Of a DNA stretch of 64,000 nt, positions 1 to 7,549 are shown piece by piece. Both the position numbers and the translations under genes were made by a program. The notes beneath the pieces were generated by a model. That model ran no database searches and was not told where the DNA came from. It was given only the letters and a program-made list of their open reading frames with translations. Positions within the stretch are counted from its first letter, which is position 1; each line of letters opens with the position of its first letter. The DNA is taken from the NCBI RefSeq assembly GCF_014639155.1, contig NZ_BMFT01000001.1, positions 1,364,001-1,428,000 of the forward strand. Direction: 5' to 3'. This DNA comes from Paenibacillus segetis (GTDB lineage: Bacteria; Bacillota; Bacilli; Paenibacillales; Paenibacillaceae).

Positions 1-369
1 TTTGAGGAAGATTTAAGGCAAGTGGCCATCGATGGCGAAGTAGCTCGCCGAATTGATCAGGATGACCTTCATGCAGATAAGACAGCGAATGCAACAATTC
101 TAATTGAGAAGCAGCGCTGGGTGTATCAGCAATATAAGTTTTACACAGACCAACTTCGAAGGGCGTGGGCATTGATTCAAGACGTCGATGAAAAACGAGC
201 AAATGAATATAGGTATATCCAGGGGTATTCACCCAAGGAGACATTGCTGTTCTTCCGACGCAGCATGAGTGACAGTACGATCCGGAGGAAGATTGACGAT
301 GGGATTGAGAGCATGGCCAACAGTTTGAAGCTCATGGGATTCTTTGAGCAGGATGATGCGGAGTATTGA
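1..369 (+). CDS. ArpU/RinA-like phage late-gene transcription regulator (5' end cut off)
   Basis: The frame is open to the left edge of the window, so the start is missing; the GTG at 22 is internal to an open frame and probably not the true start. The visible 122 residues are charged and helical. The C-terminal half, with a region ending in RRKIDDGIESMANSLKLMGF, resembles the sigma-region-4-like helix-turn-helix of ArpU/RinA-type regulators. These sit last in the early/middle cluster and switch on the packaging and structural genes downstream. Its place before the terminase cluster fits that job. The family assignment rests on style and context and is moderate. Confidence 0.55.
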   Translation, partial: FEEDLRQVAIDGEVARRIDQDDLHADKTANATILIEKQRWVYQQYKFYTDQLRRAWALIQDVDEKRANEYRYIQGYSPKETLLFFRRSMSDSTIRRKIDDGIESMANSLKLMGFFEQDDAEY

Positions 370-387
370 GAAGTAGTCTGTTTTTGC

Positions 388-436
388 ACCGGTTAACTAA
401 GATACTGAAATAAAGTCTTAGTTGGCCGGTATATTT
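388..436 (+). terminator. Long hairpin after the late regulator
   Basis: A 15-base arm at 388-402 pairs almost perfectly with 416-430, with a 13-base loop, followed by an AT-rich stretch with a T run. This probably ends the early/middle transcript and insulates the AT-rich cargo gene that follows. Confidence 0.7.
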
Positions 437-566
437 TTAAAAAAATTCCCTTTTGGTAGCTCAAAAAGATTGAGAATTATATTAGTAAAACTTGTAAATA
501 AGTTATAGTATTATGTTAATAGTTAAGCATCATTTTATTTTATTTCCTAAATTGGAGGTGTAACGT

Positions 567-2288
567 GTGAAAGCAAATGAAGTACTAGGAATCCTTAATC
601 AATTTATAGATTCTAGTTATCAAAAGATTCTAATTAAAGGTAATTGGGGAATTGGTAAGACAAAATATGTTTCTGATTTTATAAAAAGTCACTCAAATAC
701 TTGTTACATATCTTTATTTGGAAAAAGGGATGTTAATAGTATAATTCAGGAAATATATTTTAGTATTATTGAAAGTGCACCAAGAGGAAAAATAAAAAAA
801 TACATTAGTGTATTCAGAGAAAAAATGAATACTTTTGATATTTCTTATTTTGGTGTGTCTCTATCAATACCATTAATAGAGAATATACACATAACTCTTA
901 ATAAGGAATTACATAGAAAAGAGACGCTTATAATTGTATTTGATGATTTAGAGAGAAGGCATGAGGAACTTGATATTAAGGAGGTATTTGGCGTTGTTGA
1001 TAGTCTTTCTAAAATAGAAAAAATAAAGATTGTTCTTGTAGCTGCCTCTGACCAGTTCGAAGAAAAAGATAAGGGCACTTTTGAAAAGTATCAAGAAAAA
1101 GCAATAGATCGCACCTATAAAATAGAGAAATTTGCCGATGAAGCACCAATGCAAATATTGGGTGAATCAGTTTGGGAAGTCATAGAGATTTTCACTGAAG
1201 ACTTCAAATTTAGTAATTTAAGAACATTTGAAAAAACAAGCCTATTTATAAAAGAAGTGATACAAACTCTTGGGGAAGATATTTTTAGTGATCTGTTCAC
1301 AAGAGCTGATCTTTATCGAATGTGCTTTGCCTCCGTTTTTTTTGTAGTCGAGCATAACAGTGAAATGAAATTGATAATAAGTGACCCTAATGAAAAAGAT
1401 GCTACTATGAGAAAGGCTTTTCATTCCGCTGGAGAAAGTGGAATTGTTGAATACCTCTATCGATATATATTAAAAAGTTCAATGGATAATCTCATGAGTA
1501 AAAGTTTATTTCCTCACATAAAAAGTTGGTATGAAACGGGCTCATTTACTAAAAGTGAATTAGTGAGTTTAATTACTTCCATTAATAATTATAAAGAAGA
1601 GCCGCATAATTTTTTTTCATCTGAGCCTGAGATACTTGCTATTATTAAAAATACTAGAGAACAAATAACATACTTAACCGGTGAAGAAGACATTGAATAT
1701 ATTATTAACAAATTATCCAATGCATTCGAATGGTGTGAAGTTTTGTGTATTGATTTTGAAATTAGTAATGATGAGATCGTAAAGTTACTTGAAAATAGTA
1801 ATTTATTTAAGATAGATACAACAAAAAGTTTATATGAGCATAAGGTTGTTAAATATCATAGGTTTGCTGGCAACGAACGAATAATGACACTAATTAATCA
1901 AATTAATGAAATTATTAAATCAAAATACTTTACAGGTTTGCTTAATCAAATAGATATTGAATTAAAAAAAGAAACATATAACAAGTCATTTTTAAAGCAT
2001 TTGAATGATTCGTTGCACTATATAAAAGATGATAAGTCGCTAAGAACCTTATTACTAAAAAGAATATCTGCTTCTGATTTTTTCTTCCCAATTCCATCAA
2101 ATAAAATATCGGATTCACAGTGGGACTGGTGTCACCTTATAAATAATTTATTAAAGGAAATTGAACACCAATGGAATTTGTCAAACTATTATGAAGAGTT
2201 TAAATCTTATGTTTATGATCTACCAATCTATAAATCAGATAAATTGCTTCAACATCGTTTAAAATATCTTTTTGAAACTGACAGATGA
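567..2288 (+). CDS. KAP-like P-loop NTPase, candidate phage-borne defence protein
   Basis: A 573-residue protein with a Walker A motif GNWGIGKT near residues 25-32 and a Walker B segment LIIVFDDLER near residues 120-130. The spacing and the YISLFG segment between them match KAP/STAND-like P-loop NTPases. The remaining 400 residues are helical and not recognised. The start is GTG behind GGAGGTG. Base composition is visibly more AT-rich than the structural genes, pointing to recent acquisition. It stands alone between a terminator and a long intergenic region, the usual setting for a cargo gene. Known: several NTPases of this kind act in anti-phage defence. That this one does is inference; no effector domain is recognised. 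Confidence 0.6.
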   Translation: MKANEVLGILNQFIDSSYQKILIKGNWGIGKTKYVSDFIKSHSNTCYISLFGKRDVNSIIQEIYFSIIESAPRGKIKKYISVFREKMNTFDISYFGVSLSIPLIENIHITLNKELHRKETLIIVFDDLERRHEELDIKEVFGVVDSLSKIEKIKIVLVAASDQFEEKDKGTFEKYQEKAIDRTYKIEKFADEAPMQILGESVWEVIEIFTEDFKFSNLRTFEKTSLFIKEVIQTLGEDIFSDLFTRADLYRMCFASVFFVVEHNSEMKLIISDPNEKDATMRKAFHSAGESGIVEYLYRYILKSSMDNLMSKSLFPHIKSWYETGSFTKSELVSLITSINNYKEEPHNFFSSEPEILAIIKNTREQITYLTGEEDIEYIINKLSNAFEWCEVLCIDFEISNDEIVKLLENSNLFKIDTTKSLYEHKVVKYHRFAGNERIMTLINQINEIIKSKYFTGLLNQIDIELKKETYNKSFLKHLNDSLHYIKDDKSLRTLLLKRISASDFFFPIPSNKISDSQWDWCHLINNLLKEIEHQWNLSNYYEEFKSYVYDLPIYKSDKLLQHRLKYLFETDR

Positions 2289-2375
2289 AGATGAATGTAG
2301 TTTGCACTTGTTTTGACAAAACTTGAACATAGTGTGAGCACCAAATGAATGATTTTCCATGATAGTATGTAAGCA

Positions 2376-2453
2376 TAGAAAAAGGCGAGAATGACACGCA
2401 CGGCTGCATGAATGCGGCACTTAACCGGAGCGTACCTCTTCTCGCTTTTTCTA
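2376..2453. other. Long-arm inverted repeat in intergenic region
   Basis: The arm around 2376-2391 (TAGAAAAAGGCGAGAA) is repeated in inverted form at 2439-2453 with one base missing. The 47-base loop itself contains a smaller hairpin (GCTGCAT...ATGCGGC). It could be a terminator for 567-2288 or a small structured RNA. No gene lies in 2289-2523. Confidence 0.4.
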
Positions 2454-2523
2454 TTCCTTTGCAGGAATATAGTTCCAATTGTCGAATGCTAAAGAAACAT
2501 GACATGAGATTTGAGGGATTATT

Positions 2524-3255
2524 ATGGCTAGAAGAAAGAGTAAAGCAAAGCAGCAAGAGGAATTTATAAAAGGTGTTGTCGGACTTTCGTTTGTTGGTCC
2601 GGGTCTGCTAGTGCTGAATATGACGCAATCTATTGAATTAGGAGCTGTAGCTGCCTTCATAGGTTTGATTATAGCTGCAGTAATTATGATACTAGTGAAT
2701 AATGCCAAGGCAGAGAAATTAAAAAAATCAGGTATAGCTGACATTGATAAAATGGACGGCTTTCAGTTTGAAAAATATTTGGGCTATTTATTCCAAGCAA
2801 AGGGTTATAAGACACAAGTAACCAAGGCTGCAGGAGATTATGGTGCGGATCTCGTTCTTCAGAAGGATGGCAAGAAGATAGTTGTTCAAGCCAAGCGGTA
2901 CAGCAAGAATGTTGGGATTAAAGCTGTTCAGGAAGCACAGGCATCTATAGCGCACTATGGAGCTGCAGAGGCTTGGGTAGTTTCTAACAGTGATTACACT
3001 TCAGCAGCGTATGAGTTGGCCAAGTCCAATAAAGTAAAGTTGATTAATCGTGATGGACTCATTGAAATGATTCTGGCCATGAATCCTGGAACTGCTCCAA
3101 CACCAAAAGCGGTTATTGCAGCGACTCCGGTGAAAATGCTGATATGTCCAAGATGCGGTAATAAACTTGTTCTTCGAAATGGAGCGAAAGGACAGTTTCA
3201 CGGATGCAGTAGTTTTCCAGAGTGTCGATACATGAAACAGAATGAAGTGGGTTAA
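2524..3255 (+). CDS. Membrane-anchored Mrr-type restriction endonuclease with C-terminal topoisomerase zinc ribbon
   Basis: 243 residues in three parts. Two hydrophobic segments (about 17-35 and 38-60) form a membrane hairpin. An Mrr-like nuclease fold (about 75-185) carries the PD-(D/E)xK signature seen as GADLV followed by VVQAKR. The tail has a four-cysteine zinc ribbon of the topoisomerase I type (CPRC...GCSSFPEC). The family cleaves DNA, in some members modified DNA; a membrane-tethered copy could attack incoming DNA at the entry site. Start ATG 2524. It is monocistronic in the cargo block. The fold is confident; a defence role is inferred. Host housekeeping proteins of this architecture also exist in Firmicutes. 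Confidence 0.8.
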   Translation: MARRKSKAKQQEEFIKGVVGLSFVGPGLLVLNMTQSIELGAVAAFIGLIIAAVIMILVNNAKAEKLKKSGIADIDKMDGFQFEKYLGYLFQAKGYKTQVTKAAGDYGADLVLQKDGKKIVVQAKRYSKNVGIKAVQEAQASIAHYGAAEAWVVSNSDYTSAAYELAKSNKVKLINRDGLIEMILAMNPGTAPTPKAVIAATPVKMLICPRCGNKLVLRNGAKGQFHGCSSFPECRYMKQNEVG

Positions 3256-3566
3256 TGAAATAGTGAGATATTTGGAGCATATGGATGTTGCCATGGTGAT
3301 AATCGAAAAATTCAAGTTGAAGTAGTGTTGACTCCATTTTCTGTAGCTCGTTAAAATGGTCTTGTCATTCCTCTCTAGTTACAAAGTACAGATGCTTTTA
3401 TAGCAAAGAGCGAAGCACATTTGCTGCGGACGTTCCGGACGCAATTCTTTATAAAGTGTTGTTCAAATATCGAAATTCCGTTAAATGGCGGAAAACATAC
3501 ATATCACAGTCGAAGTCGTTCCTTTTGGAGCGGCTTTTTTATTTTGCCCTAAGGAGCGTGTTTGGA
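3256..3566. other. Intergenic stretch without a recognised gene
   Basis: Nothing supported as coding was found between the Mrr-like gene and the terminator at 3515. Short frames exist on both strands but have no ribosome binding site or recognisable protein. Confidence 0.5.
3515..3541 (+). terminator. Rho-independent terminator followed by TGCCC motif
   Basis: An 8-bp stem (GTCGTTCC with GGAGCGGC, two G-U pairs) closes a TTTT loop and is followed by six T. The following TTTTATTTTGCCC-like string recurs after other terminators in this prophage. Confidence 0.75.
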
Positions 3567-3659
3567 ATGAAGCTTATTCAATGGCTTATCAAGGTGACAT
3601 CAGGCAGATCAGAACCACCACGGAATCGGGGTGAACGTAGACATGGCCGGAAAACGTAA
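3567..3659 (+). CDS. Possible 30-residue basic peptide
   Basis: A short frame with an AAGGAG site ten bases upstream, ending inside the next small gene, which starts at 3643 in another frame. The product is strongly basic in its second half (GERRHGRKT). It is not recognised. It may be a leader coupled to the cysteine-rich peptide that follows, or chance. Confidence 0.3.
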   Translation: MKLIQWLIKVTSGRSEPPRNRGERRHGRKT

Positions 3660-3789
3660 TAAATTAAAACGAATGTATTCGGATCCAGTACAGCCAGAGA
3701 AATGTAAAAGATGTATATGGGGGCGATGGGAAGGGACAAAGCAAGTGTGTAGCATGCCTAAGTGTATTAAGTGGTGGCGAAGAGTTTAG
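3643..3789 (+). CDS. Small cysteine-rich phage protein (48 aa)
   Basis: ATG with a GGGGTGA site seven bases upstream. The basic peptide has CxxC followed 13 residues later by C-SMPK-C, a likely zinc knuckle, and several tryptophans. Small proteins of this look sit before the terminase in Paenibacillus and Bacillus phages, from memory. Function is unknown; a nucleic-acid-binding or regulatory role is a guess. It overlaps the preceding short frame by 17 bases. Confidence 0.6.
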   Translation: MAGKRNKLKRMYSDPVQPEKCKRCIWGRWEGTKQVCSMPKCIKWWRRV

Positions 3790-3832
3790 AGGAAAATACT
3801 TCTTGATGTCGAAATTTGATGTTGAGGAGAGG

Positions 3833-4558
3833 ATGAATGTGATCATAGTATTTGATGTAATAACAGAATCGGAGAAAGTCGTACAATCACAAAACTGGGT
3901 ATGGTCTTGGGACTTAGTTATAAAAGCGATTGGCCTTGTAGCGATTGTGGCTACTTTTATAACGAGTTTAGTCGGTGCTTCTAAGTATTTTTTTGAGAAG
4001 AACAGAGATGTGCACTTGCGAAGGCTCAACGAAGTGTACGCACCATTATACACATATCTTGTTAAACAGGAGTCTTTTAGAAAAATAATGATGCCTGATG
4101 CAAAGATAAAAGACTTCCCTATTATCACACTGATAAATGTTAAGTCAACTCAGAGGTTGAATATTAAAGCTGGGGAACCAATTACTTTTACTAACAGTGA
4201 GTCCGAGGAAGTGTTGAGTATTTTAGATAGGAATAATTTCATAAAACTGTTCGATAAAACAAATAAGGGTTTAGCTCGACCCAAATTATTACTTCTGTTA
4301 AATCAGTATGAGATGCTTATTTACTTGGAGGAAAGTCTTCCTCATGAAAAGGATAGGGACAGCGATGGGAGGCGAGACGATGGTTATTTTGAAGACGACG
4401 ACCCCAAATGGATCCTTGCGACCAAAGAAAAGGTAGAAGTCGAAAACGAAATATTTAATGAAATTATATCTGGTTATCTTGAAACGTTAACAAAGCTTGA
4501 GATAGATAAAAAATCAAGTTTCGAGACTATTAAGAACTTCTTCAAAGAGGCACCCTAA
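3833..4558 (+). CDS. Unknown single-pass membrane protein
   Basis: The preferred start is ATG 3833, which follows AGGAGAGG; an in-frame ATG at 3806 would add nine residues. One hydrophobic segment (about residues 26-48 from the later start) is followed by about 190 charged residues with an aspartate-rich stretch (FEDDDPKW) near 205. No family is recognised. It is bounded by terminators at 3515 and 4550, so it is a self-contained cargo unit. A role in superinfection exclusion is possible by position only. Confidence 0.65.
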   Translation: MNVIIVFDVITESEKVVQSQNWVWSWDLVIKAIGLVAIVATFITSLVGASKYFFEKNRDVHLRRLNEVYAPLYTYLVKQESFRKIMMPDAKIKDFPIITLINVKSTQRLNIKAGEPITFTNSESEEVLSILDRNNFIKLFDKTNKGLARPKLLLLLNQYEMLIYLEESLPHEKDRDSDGRRDDGYFEDDDPKWILATKEKVEVENEIFNEIISGYLETLTKLEIDKKSSFETIKNFFKEAP

Positions 4559-4576
4559 CCGGTGCTTTTTCTTTTG
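4550..4576 (+). terminator. Terminator overlapping the stop of the preceding gene
   Basis: GCACC pairs with GGTGC across a six-base loop that contains the TAA stop, followed by TTTTTCTTTT. Confidence 0.7.
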
Positions 4577-4660
4577 CTTTTATAACACAGTAGAAGCCAA
4601 TTACAAGCACGTATGTTCTTGGTGTCCTAATATAATGACAACTGCATAAAACGTCAGGAA

Positions 4661-4693
4661 GGGCCACAGCGTTGTTGTGTGGCTCTGTTTTTG
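4661..4693 (+). terminator. Terminator followed by TATGCCC
   Basis: GGGCCACA pairs with TGTGGCTC (one G-U) and is followed by GTTTTTG and then the recurrent TGCCC motif. Confidence 0.65.
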
Positions 4694-4782
4694 TATGCCC
4701 GTATATGAAAACCAACTCAACATAAATGGGGCGAAGGAGATTTTTCGAATTGGTCGAATTATGAATGATGGGAGGGATTTAA

Positions 4783-5322
4783 TTGATTATAGAATTAGTA
4801 GGAGCATTAGTATCAGGAATTGTTGGAGTAGTGGGTGTAGTGATCGGTGGAACGTTAACATATAAATTGAGTCATCGATCCGAAATGATCTTGATTAGAA
4901 AGAAAATAAAGATTGATAAAATTCAGGAAACACAGCGTGGGCTATTTATCATGGTGAGACAATTAGGAATATTACACCTTCGTCTTAAGGAAATTGAAAA
5001 TAAGAGAATAAGTCGGGAAGAGTTTCTCAATACATCTAATCAGGTCCAAGAAGAGTGCGGTACTGTAATTCGTAATATTCGCACAAACGAGGTTTTCCTT
5101 AAAGAATACATCGATTTAATTGATGATTTTATTAACCAGACATCAGTATTTCATGATCTAATATACGATGCGTATATTTATCCTAATAGCCCGAGTAAAA
5201 GAAACTATGATTCTGATCTGCTATCTTATGAACATATAGAATATTTGATAATGGAAGCAATTAAGACTGTCATGAAGATTAAAGATCATCTTGATCAACA
5301 AATTGAGATTGAATTGAAGTAG
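4783..5322 (+). CDS. Unknown membrane-anchored coiled protein
   Basis: TTG start behind GGGAGG with seven-base spacing. The N-terminus is a glycine/valine-rich membrane helix (about residues 2-25). The remaining 150 residues are charged and helical, with no recognised domain. It resembles the 3833-4558 gene in plan (membrane helix plus soluble helical part) but not visibly in sequence. It has terminators on both sides, so it is another insulated cargo gene. Confidence 0.65.
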   Translation: MIIELVGALVSGIVGVVGVVIGGTLTYKLSHRSEMILIRKKIKIDKIQETQRGLFIMVRQLGILHLRLKEIENKRISREEFLNTSNQVQEECGTVIRNIRTNEVFLKEYIDLIDDFINQTSVFHDLIYDAYIYPNSPSKRNYDSDLLSYEHIEYLIMEAIKTVMKIKDHLDQQIEIELK

Positions 5323-5345
5323 GAGAAATAAACTAGACGAGAAAG

Positions 5346-5370
5346 GCGGCCTTCTATGGTCGCTTTTTTT
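5346..5370 (+). terminator. Terminator after the membrane-anchored protein gene
   Basis: GCGGCC and GGTCGC pair with one G-U across TTCTAT, followed by seven T. Confidence 0.7.
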
Positions 5371-5399
5371 GTAGCAATATAAAAGTTGGAGGTATGGAG

Positions 5400-5516
5400 A
5401 TGAACATCAGAATCGTGCAGATTGACCAATTCAACGCAGCAGCCTATAACCCTCGTGTCGATCTATAACCAGGTGATCCAGAGTACGAGAGGTTTTGCCG
5501 CAGCATAGAAGAGTAG
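5400..5516 (+). pseudogene. Remnant of a ParB-like nuclease-domain gene
   Basis: ATG 5400 has a good GGAGG site eight bases upstream. The translation MNIRIVQIDQFNAAAYNPR runs to a TAA at 5466. The same frame then continues with PGDPEYERF and RSIEE to a TAG at 5514. The joined text matches the conserved start of ParB/Srx-type domains found in phage proteins next to terminases. The gene therefore carries an internal stop and has lost everything after the first 38 codons. The intact ribosome binding site may still expose a short peptide. Confidence 0.7.
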
Positions 5517-5561
5517 AGGAATAGGATACCTTATGTCGAATTATGAAATGAGGTGAGAATA

Positions 5562-5888
5562 TTGAATGAATTGATAGAGAAAATAGTATCATTCAGAGAT
5601 GAACGTAACTGGAAACAGTTCCATAATCCTAAGGATCTAGCAATTTCGCTAAATCTTGAGGCTAGTGAACTGCTAGAATTATTTCAATGGAAGAGTAGCG
5701 AAGAAGCCATTAGTAACAGTGAGCAAATTCAAGATGAACTTGCGGATATTCTCTATTATGTTTTATTAATGTGTAGCGATTTGGGTATTGATCCTAAGCA
5801 AGCGCTATTTGAAAAATTAAATAAGAATGCTAAAAAATATCCTATTGAAAAATCATTTGGCTCGAATAGAAAGTATACCGAATTGTAG
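5562..5888 (+). CDS. MazG-like nucleotide pyrophosphohydrolase
   Basis: TTG 5562 is preferred: it lies six bases after AGGTGA, while the in-frame GTG at 5553 is inside that site. The 108 residues carry the MazG/DCTPP helix pattern: FRDERNWKQFHNPKDLA, then LEASELLELFQW and DELADILYYVL, with the metal-binding glutamates/aspartates of the ExxE...ExxD type. The family hydrolyses (d)NTPs to monophosphates plus pyrophosphate. The gene ends eight bases before the HNH gene, so the two form an operon. In a phage it may adjust nucleotide pools or remove unusual nucleotides; paired with a nuclease it may belong to a defence unit. Confidence 0.85.
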   Translation: MNELIEKIVSFRDERNWKQFHNPKDLAISLNLEASELLELFQWKSSEEAISNSEQIQDELADILYYVLLMCSDLGIDPKQALFEKLNKNAKKYPIEKSFGSNRKYTEL

Positions 5889-5896
5889 GAGGATCC

Positions 5897-6862
5897 ATGC
5901 AGAAAGTTATACTACAACCATCAGGAAATAAAGATGCTAGGGAACATTATGAAAATACGGTTCAAACACCAGTTCCATTTCTTGTACTTTCGGAGTATGT
6001 TACCGCTGAAGATCTTGAATTGATACATAGCCTATACCCTGATGGGTTCGTACCTACCTGGGGAGTTACTCCCGGTAAAAATGATGTAAACGTAAATAAG
6101 TGGGAGAGAATTCAAGTAGGTGATGTAACTCTATTTTCAGCCAATGGTCATGTGTTTGGTTCAGGAGTAGTAACTCATAAGCTCCATAACAAGGAATTAG
6201 CAGCTGCGCTATGGGATTACGATAAAGAGGGTCAAACATGGGAATATGTATATTTTCTTGATGAAATAAATGCCCATCAGATCCCTTATTCTCAATTTAA
6301 TCAGATAGTTGGGTATGCTGATAATTATATTATTCAAGGATTTTCTGTGTTAAACGAAGAACGCAGTGATCGGATCTTAACTGCTCTGGATTTAAAGAGT
6401 GAGGTTTATCTTCCAGAGATTACCGAGGAAGAATATAAAGAAGAAATACTACAATTCAATATTGATGATGATCTTGACGTTCAACATTCAGGGAAGAGAA
6501 GAAAAGAGCAGTCATTCCTTAGACGACAATTATTCCAGAATAAGAGGGTTGGAGTTTGTGGAATTTGTGGTAAGCAATATCCCGTTGATCTTCTAGTTGC
6601 AGCACATATAAAAAAGAGATCTAAGTGTTCCAATGAAGAGAGATTGGACCACAAGAATATTATCATGCCAATGTGTAAATTTGGTTGTGACGATCTTTAT
6701 GAGAAAGCGTACATTGTAGTTCGTGATGGAAAAGTGGTTAGGAACACTAAAAAGACATTTACACCAGATCTGTTGGATAAAGTGAATCAAGTAGAAGGAA
6801 TTGAATGTTCATTTTGGAACGACAGTACAAAACACTATTTTGAATGGCACTTCCAACAATAG
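5897..6862 (+). CDS. HNH endonuclease with N-terminal PUA/EVE-like domain
   Basis: 321 residues. The C-terminal third has an HNH site: a CGICG zinc knuckle, then AAHIKKRSKC, then N, CKFGCD and the closing helix, about residues 215-275. Residues about 30-170 look like a PUA-superfamily fold (KWERIQVGDVTLF, TWEYVYFLDEI, IIQGFSVL), as in EVE or YTH-type readers of modified bases. Such reader-HNH fusions act as modification-dependent restriction enzymes in known families. The start follows GGAGG and is eight bases from the pyrophosphohydrolase stop, so the two are co-translated. The HNH call is firm; the reader-domain call is moderate and based on pattern only. Confidence 0.8.
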   Translation: MQKVILQPSGNKDAREHYENTVQTPVPFLVLSEYVTAEDLELIHSLYPDGFVPTWGVTPGKNDVNVNKWERIQVGDVTLFSANGHVFGSGVVTHKLHNKELAAALWDYDKEGQTWEYVYFLDEINAHQIPYSQFNQIVGYADNYIIQGFSVLNEERSDRILTALDLKSEVYLPEITEEEYKEEILQFNIDDDLDVQHSGKRRKEQSFLRRQLFQNKRVGVCGICGKQYPVDLLVAAHIKKRSKCSNEERLDHKNIIMPMCKFGCDDLYEKAYIVVRDGKVVRNTKKTFTPDLLDKVNQVEGIECSFWNDSTKHYFEWHFQQ

Positions 6863-6884
6863 TTTTAAATCTCATACTTTAATT

Positions 6885-6920
6885 TAAAAAAAGCCCGAAG
6901 TTTTGTTTAGGGCTTTTTTT
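6885..6920. terminator. Bidirectional terminator between convergent genes
   Basis: AGCCC and GGGCT arms flanked by A and T runs serve both the HNH gene (plus) and the 6980-7300 gene (minus). Confidence 0.75.
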
Positions 6921-6979
6921 GTTTGCTGGTTCTGTGAGATGTGGGAAAAGTAAGCGTCGCGGGTCGCGGATTGGTTTAC

Positions 6980-7300
6980 TCAAATACTGTTCAGCGATTT
7001 GAGAAGTCGTTCGAACTCATTCGTTGATCTGTCGATATCAAAGGCTTCGTTAACAGTGACAATTTTTCCGGACTTATTAACAAACTCATCGACTAACAAT
7101 GTAAAGCCTTCTTTCTGAGCAATTGAATATAACTCAGGAAATTTTTCGGCAGACGAGATCGCGTAATGTAGACTTTCTGATTTGTCTAATAGTAACGATC
7201 TTTCGGTTACTAGATCTTCGAAACGAATGAAATAGTACCCTTCACGTTCGGTGACAACGACTTGATAAGTAGTTGTGTTAACAGTGTGGATGGTATTCAT
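6980..7300 (-). CDS. Unknown 106-aa protein
   Basis: The start ATG at 7300 has AGAGGAG seven bases upstream; an in-frame upstream extension lacks such a site. The acidic, soluble sequence has no signal or membrane helix and no recognised domain. It is the only minus-strand gene between the cargo block and the terminase, sharing its terminator with the HNH gene. Its orientation suggests separate expression, possibly in the lysogen. Confidence 0.6.
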   Translation of the reverse strand: MNTIHTVNTTTYQVVVTEREGYYFIRFEDLVTERSLLLDKSESLHYAISSAEKFPELYSIAQKEGFTLLVDEFVNKSGKIVTVNEAFDIDRSTNEFERLLKSLNSI

Positions 7301-7427
7301 TAGAATTCTCCTCTCAATAATTAAATATGTTACTACTGGGATTATTGACCAAATGTACTGAGCTTGTCTATAGTAGGATTTTTTACTTCGGAAGCTAGAA
7401 TTACCCATCGGAGGTGGTGATAATGAT

Positions 7428-7527
7428 ATGCCATCATTCGAGATCCAAACCGAGCTAGATTAAGATGGTTAACGATCTGAAAAAGCTGATTGAAATAGAT
7501 ATTGAATTGCAGAATGACGAAATATAA
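7428..7527 (+). pseudogene. Frameshifted remnant of a small phage gene
   Basis: A GGAGGTGGTGATA site precedes ATG 7428 (MPSFEIQTELD, stop at 7461). One base later a second frame continues (MVNDLKKLIEIDIELQNDEI, stop 7525). Joined, the two read as one small helical protein, so a one-base frameshift is likely. The parent gene is not recognised. Confidence 0.35.
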
Positions 7528-7549
7528 AAAAAAGCCCTGAAGGGCTTTA
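7524..7549 (-). terminator. Terminator oriented on the minus strand
   Basis: AAAGCCC and GGGCTTT arms. The long T run (eight bases) is on the minus-strand side, while the plus side has only TTTAGTT. It therefore ends a leftward transcript coming from 7550-7800, although no gene is present there. Confidence 0.6.

Noticed and set aside
3456..3566. Upstream extension of the 30-residue peptide at 3567
   Set aside because: It runs through the terminator at 3515 and lacks a ribosome binding site.
4677..4865. 62-codon frame overlapping the terminator and the 4783 gene
   Set aside because: It starts inside a terminator hairpin and overlaps a better supported gene with a proper ribosome binding site.
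7301..7408. N-terminal extension of the minus-strand gene 6980-7300
   Set aside because: AGAGGAG seven bases before ATG 7300 supports the shorter form.
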